A model generated the notes under the pieces. That model ran no database searches. It saw nothing but the letters and a program-made list of their open reading frames with translations, and was not told where the DNA came from. From the NCBI GenBank assembly GCA_945907755.1, contig CAMDTN010000003.1, positions 57,429-121,428 of the forward strand: a stretch of DNA of 64,000 bases, read 5' to 3'. Below are positions 60,713 to 64,000 of the stretch, in pieces. The position numbers and the translations under genes are program-made. Origin of the DNA: Singulisphaera sp. GP187. Lineage in GTDB: Bacteria > Planctomycetota > GCA-002687715. Numbering within the stretch: position 1 is the first letter of the stretch; each line of letters begins with the position of its first letter.

Positions 60713-62056
60713 CTATCTTTGCGCTGGAGCGGGGTAAACCGGCAGAGAACGATGGCCGGCTTTGTCCACGGCTTCTACAGCGAACAGCCAATCGTCCTTA
60801 GAGCGTTCAATAACGATGGCAGTCGTGCCTGCGGGCACCATGCGGCGTTCGTTCTTGTCCCAGTCGGGCTCGTGGGTGCGGCGCATGTTCACGGCATAGC
60901 TTGCGATGTCGGCTTCCGGTGAAGCCTCCCATCGCAATTCGGTGTGCGGCGACAGCCCAGCGGTGAGCATGCGCACTTGCCGCAGCGCTGCGGGCGCCAA
61001 GGCCAGTTCGTGAATAGCGATGGCGTTCACCATAGCCACCTTGGCCATGAATTTGTAGTCGAGTGCTTCGGGCAAGTCGCCGAAGGGGCGCCCTTCAATG
61101 CTGCGCACATCTTGGTGCTGGCGCTCGTAGTTCTCGTGGCACTCTGTGAAGCGCACTGCGGCGCAACCAACATCGTTGAAGCTCTTGTGGTCGCCGCCGC
61201 GCAAGTAGCGGTCTTGGCGGAAGATCATGCGCACATCGAAATCCGCTATGCGGCCCTGAGCATGCTCGCGCACATAGCGCGCCAGTTGGCGGCTGGGTGC
61301 GTCGTTGTCGCTGCCAATAATGGTTTGGGCTGGGCGGCCGCGCTCGCTGAGCGGGCCCGAGGGCACGCCCTCGCTAAACAAGCGCACGAAATTGTTTTCG
61401 CGCTGGCCCGACGAACCGATGACGCCACCGACAATGTCGTTGGTCAACATGGCGCTGACACGCACGCCTTGTTCTTTCAATTGCTTCGCATGCGCCCCCG
61501 AACCCAGCAGCCCTTGTTCCTCGCCGGAGTAGGCGACGAAAAGAATCGTGGCGCGCGGTTGCAGGAACACCAACGCTTCGGCGCACTGCAGCATGACGGC
61601 TACACCCGAGGCGTCGTCGTTGGCGCCGGGGGCATCCGCATTCGCATCCATGGGTTCTGAAGCGCGGCTGTCGTAATGGCCCGACACAATCACCACGCGC
61701 TCCGTTTCTGTGCCGCGCAGTGTCGCCACCACATTTTCCACTGTTGCCCCTTGCGGCACTCGCGGCCCGGGCGGCAGCGTGAAAGCTTCGACGCCCACAG
61801 TCATGCGCCCGTCGCTGCGCTCAGCGATTTGGCGCATCCGCTGCACCAACCAATCGCGTGCCGCGCCGATGCCGCGCTTTTCATCGGTGCGCGACGACAG
61901 CGTGTGGCGCGTGCCGCAGGCCACCAACGCGCGCACATCCGCTTCCATGGTTGCAGGAGCGATGGCCGCGAGGCGGCGGTCGATTTCCGGAAGCTGCGGC
62001 GCCACTTGCGCGCAGAGGGAGGACGCAATGAATAGAAGCAGCAGGCTGGTGCGCAT
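60713..62056 (-). CDS. Secreted M28-family zinc peptidase with C-terminal beta domain
   Basis: The 447-residue protein starts at MRTSLLLLFIASSLCAQ (an ATG at 62065 would add three residues). M28 ligands are SGHYDSRAS (His), APGANDDASGVAV (Asp), AYSGEEQGLLGSGA (Glu-Glu), IIGSDNDAPS (Asp) and a late GGDHKSFNDVG His. The last 90 residues form an Fn3-like domain (LRWEASPEADIASYAVNMRR). It is distinct from the first M28 enzyme, as it has no PA insert. It follows ubiE after 23 bases. Confidence 0.88.
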   Translation of the reverse strand: MRTSLLLLFIASSLCAQVAPQLPEIDRRLAAIAPATMEADVRALVACGTRHTLSSRTDEKRGIGAARDWLVQRMRQIAERSDGRMTVGVEAFTLPPGPRVPQGATVENVVATLRGTETERVVIVSGHYDSRASEPMDANADAPGANDDASGVAVMLQCAEALVFLQPRATILFVAYSGEEQGLLGSGAHAKQLKEQGVRVSAMLTNDIVGGVIGSSGQRENNFVRLFSEGVPSGPLSERGRPAQTIIGSDNDAPSRQLARYVREHAQGRIADFDVRMIFRQDRYLRGGDHKSFNDVGCAAVRFTECHENYERQHQDVRSIEGRPFGDLPEALDYKFMAKVAMVNAIAIHELALAPAALRQVRMLTAGLSPHTELRWEASPEADIASYAVNMRRTHEPDWDKNERRMVPAGTTAIVIERSKDDWLFAVEAVDKAGHRSLPVYPAPAQR

Positions 62057-62079
62057 GCTGGGCATCTTAGTCGCGAGGC

Positions 62080-62829
62080 TTAGTGGGTGCGTTTGGTGGC
62101 GCGGTGCAGGGCGACGGCGCCCATCATCAGCGGCCAGCTTTCGACATGCGCGAAACCAACCGTGCGCACCACGTGTTCCAGAGCCTTGCGATCGGGGAAG
62201 TGGTCCGTGGAGCAAGCGAGGTAGCGATATGCCTCGCGGTCGGCGCCACTGAGGCGCGCTTGCAGTGGCATCACCAAATGGCGATGCAGGAAAAAGAGGC
62301 CGCGCACGGGAGCAAAGGATGGCCTGGACATGTCGAGGCACACGAATGTGCCCCCGGGCTTCAGGATTCGCAACACTTCATGCAGCGCGGCTTGCAGGTC
62401 GCTGCAGTTCCTGAGGCACCAGCCCATGGCGACCACATCCGCCGAAGCCGAGGGAAGTTCCGTGGCGCACGCATTGCCAAGGCGGAACTCCAACTGGACG
62501 AGCCCTTCAGCCGCGCGTTTCTGCTCGGCTTGCTCCAGCATGTTGGCGGACAGATCAACTCCCGTGACGCGACCCTCGGTGCCGACGATGTGGGCGAACA
62601 GGAGGGCCAGTTCACCCGTGCCGGTACCGAGGTCCACCACTTGTTTCCCCGATGCCGCACCGGACCGCTCCACGAGGAGCTTGCGCCAGCGTGCATCGCG
62701 GCCGAAACTAATCCGGCTGTTCAGCCGGTCGTACGGCGCCGCGATGCGGTCGAACATAGAGCGCACATAGCGTTCTTTTTGTTCGCCTGCGAGGCGTGCA
62801 CCGGTTCGAGCATCGAGAGTAGTGGACAT
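62080..62829 (-). CDS. UbiE/MenG demethylmenaquinone/ubiquinone C-methyltransferase
   Basis: The 249-residue protein starts at MSTTLDARTGARL. It has the UbiE opening VRSMFDRIAAPYDRLNSRIS, SAM-binding VVDLGTGTGELALLF and VTGVDLSANMLEQAEQK, and the family tail VMPLQARLSGADREAYRYLA followed by CSTDHFPDRKALEHVV. It makes the last C-methylation of menaquinone or ubiquinone. Start codons of this gene and of the + strand glutaredoxin-like gene overlap if that gene begins at its first ATG. Confidence 0.92.
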   Translation of the reverse strand: MSTTLDARTGARLAGEQKERYVRSMFDRIAAPYDRLNSRISFGRDARWRKLLVERSGAASGKQVVDLGTGTGELALLFAHIVGTEGRVTGVDLSANMLEQAEQKRAAEGLVQLEFRLGNACATELPSASADVVAMGWCLRNCSDLQAALHEVLRILKPGGTFVCLDMSRPSFAPVRGLFFLHRHLVMPLQARLSGADREAYRYLACSTDHFPDRKALEHVVRTVGFAHVESWPLMMGAVALHRATKRTH

Positions 62830-63190
62830 GACATCAGATACTACGCCCCAAGGTTCCAGCGGCAACGAACGGCATTTTCTGTCACGCATTTTTTCTGGGA
62901 ATGCTGCGCGGGCCCCACTCGTGCAGGTGACATTGATATCGCGCAATATGTGCCCGCTGTGTGACGAGGCGCGGGAAACGCTGCTGCTGCTCAGCAACCA
63001 ACTAGGCTTCGAGATTGTGGAGCAGAAGATCGATCATGACCAAGTGCTGGAAGACCGCTACGGGCTGGAAGTGCCTGTGGTTCTTGTGGATGGGGCGCGC
63101 CATGCCTTTGGATCGGTGAACCCTCAGCGCCTGCAAACTGCAGTGGAAAGTGCGCGCCGCCAACGCGGCCCAACGCAGCGTCCCGAGTAG
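62828..63190 (+). CDS. Glutaredoxin-like protein (DUF836/CPxC type)
   Basis: The 120-residue frame carries a thioredoxin-fold core VTLISRNMCPLCDEARETLL with a CPLC redox motif, a YGLEVPVVLVDG cis-Pro segment and a final helix. Such proteins are thiol oxidoreductases. If translation starts at the ATG at 62828 it would overlap the ubiE start and leave no room for either promoter. A GTG at 62921 would give a 89-residue protein of normal family length and is a good alternative; the sequence before it looks like a leader. Confidence 0.75.
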   Translation: MTSDTTPQGSSGNERHFLSRIFSGNAARAPLVQVTLISRNMCPLCDEARETLLLLSNQLGFEIVEQKIDHDQVLEDRYGLEVPVVLVDGARHAFGSVNPQRLQTAVESARRQRGPTQRPE

Positions 63191-63217
63191 GATCGCGCGC
63201 GCAAAGGAGCTCGCATC

Positions 63218-63664
63218 ATGGTGAAGAACCCCCCGGAAGGCTGTCAGCGCATCATCCCTTACTTGGCCTATGCGGACGCCGCCACGGCCATCGACTACCT
63301 CTGCCGCGTTTTCGGATTCACCGAACGCATGCGCATGCCCATGCCTGATGGGCGCGTGGGCCACGCGGAACTGGATTTGGAAGGCGACTGTTTGATGCTG
63401 GCCAGCGCAGGCCCCGAGATGAACATGGTCAGCGCGCGCGGCCTGCCCGGACTTCACGCTCTGATGGCGGTGTATGTCACCGATGTTGACGCGCACTATG
63501 CGCGCGCGTGCGCGCAAGGCGCGACCATCTTGCAAGAGTTGACCACGCAGTTCTATGGCGATCGTTCGTATCGCGCTGTGGATTGCGAAGGGCAGTGCTG
63601 GACTTTCGCCACTCATGTGAAAGACCCGACGCCCGAAGAACTCGCCGCCGGTTGCGGCGGCTGA
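63218..63664 (+). CDS. VOC/glyoxalase-family protein (PhnB-like)
   Basis: The 148-residue protein has the VOC pattern IIPYLAYADAATAIDYLCRV, FGFTERMRMPMPDGRVGHAE, VYVTDVDAHYARACAQGATI and SYRAVDCEGQCWTFATHVKD, typical of PhnB-like members that often bind no defined substrate. A perfect AAAGGAG lies nine bases before the ATG. Its stop is directly followed, in the same frame, by a mutarotase remnant. Confidence 0.88.
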   Translation: MVKNPPEGCQRIIPYLAYADAATAIDYLCRVFGFTERMRMPMPDGRVGHAELDLEGDCLMLASAGPEMNMVSARGLPGLHALMAVYVTDVDAHYARACAQGATILQELTTQFYGDRSYRAVDCEGQCWTFATHVKDPTPEELAAGCGG

Positions 63665-63910
63665 CTTGCACTCCGCAAGATCAGCATCCAATCCCTGCGC
63701 ATCTACCGGGGCGGGAACCGCCTCTATATGGTGATTGAGGCAGACGACGATTTTGATCCTGCGCGCTATCAGGCGTATGCGCAGGAACCGCGAGCCGAAG
63801 CATGGGACGCGCTGATGCGTCGATTTCAACAACCGGCGCCCTTCGCAAAATAGGGAGAGTGGTGGGCGCCGCTCGAAGAGATCTTCGACATCAATGCCTC
63901 TGCGCACTGA
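63665..63910 (+). pseudogene. C-terminal remnant of an L-rhamnose mutarotase (RhaM)-like gene
   Basis: Directly after the VOC stop and in the same frame, codons read KISIQSLRIYRGGNRLYMVI, then EADDDFDPARYQAYAQ, a TAG at 63851-63853, and GEWWAPLEEIFDINASAH before TGA. This is the second half of an L-rhamnose mutarotase-type protein (DUF718): the strand, the ExxDF region and the W-x-P-L-E-E-V/I-F ending. The first half and start codon are missing and an in-frame stop breaks it. It has probably been left by a deletion. It could be read as a fusion to the VOC protein only by readthrough. Confidence 0.7.
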
Positions 63911-63925
63911 AGGCGCGCTGCCGCG

Positions 63926-64000
63926 TCAGCGCTTGAGGCGCTGGGCGTCGCAATCGATTTCGAGCAGCACCACGGGCTGCGCTTCGTCGATGTCGAACTG
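63926..64000 (-). CDS. C-terminal end of a gene entering from the right edge (partial)
   Basis: Reading the - strand, an open frame ends with QFDIDEAQPVVLLEIDCDAQ, then RLKR and TGA at 63926-63928. Only 24 codons are visible, so no function can be given. The acidic then basic ending is typical of real coding sequence. It is convergent with the mutarotase remnant, 15 nt away. Confidence 0.45.
   Translation of the reverse strand, partial: QFDIDEAQPVVLLEIDCDAQRLKR

Noticed and set aside
1-64000. CRISPR arrays, tRNA, rRNA, insertion sequences
   Set aside because: No regularly spaced repeats, no clover-leaf pattern, no rRNA motifs and no transposase or terminal inverted repeats were found by reading; a tRNAscan or IS search was not possible.

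Overview
The window is a GC-rich bacterial chromosome segment dominated by flagellar genes. The gene content suggests a motile member of the Planctomycetota or a close relative. The grounds are a complete rod-hook-filament gene set with P- and L-ring genes (so an outer membrane), many secreted beta-propeller/VCBS-type proteins, a CRTAC1-TPR pair, a small CC..CxxC zinc-ribbon protein of a kind I associate with planctomycetes, and a cytoplasmic Ser/Thr kinase fusion. This assignment is inference; no rRNA or tRNA gene is visible.

Layout. 1-1.9 kb (+): end of a flagellar operon with a MotE-like protein and two FliL paralogues, closed by a hairpin terminator. 2-11.5 kb: secreted or envelope proteins (PQQ-type sugar dehydrogenase, M28 peptidase, CRTAC1/VCBS lipoprotein, TPR protein, HEAFH metalloprotease-like protein), interrupted by a + strand pair: a two-TM JAMM protein and an Mrr-type endonuclease with a shortened N-terminus. 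11.8-17.5 kb (+): a glycan block with a GT4, a pyruvyltransferase-methyltransferase-GT2 triple fusion and a PseG-like protein. 17.5-34.1 kb (-): one long flagellar operon in the order fliK, flgD, flgE, TPR-GT2-GT2 glycosyltransferase, flgF, flgG, flgA, flgH, flgI, flgJ, flgN-like, flgK, flgL, GNAT; many junctions are ATGA or TGATG overlaps. 34.3-36 kb (+): flgM-like gene and flagellin, with sigma-28-like promoters and hairpins. 36-37.6 kb (-): a secreted protein of unknown function. 37.7-46.1 kb (-): the export operon fliO-P-Q-R-flhB-flhA, a small membrane protein, fliA (sigma-28), a small Cys-rich protein and two lipoproteins.

46.3-56.3 kb: a small + strand zinc-ribbon gene, then (-) a 1829-residue kinase-ATPase-double substrate-binding-protein fusion, parE/gyrB and parC/gyrA. 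56.4-58.7 kb (+): an SDR oxidoreductase and the flagellar switch genes fliM-fliN. 58.7-64 kb: small membrane proteins, a probable CheC/FliM-like protein with a degenerate receiver domain, a second M28 peptidase, ubiE/menG, a glutaredoxin-like protein, a VOC protein, an L-rhamnose mutarotase remnant, and the tail of a gene leaving the window.

How the genes work together. FliA, the FlgM-like protein and CCGATA-type -10 boxes upstream of flgM, flagellin and fliM (and weakly fliL) suggest a conventional sigma-28/anti-sigma checkpoint. The glycosyltransferase inside the flg operon and the adjacent glycan block suggest that filament or hook subunits are glycosylated. The most unusual items are the kinase-ATPase-2xSBP fusion, the triple-domain glycan enzyme, the JAMM-Mrr pair, and the CheC-like/pseudo-receiver protein near fliMN.
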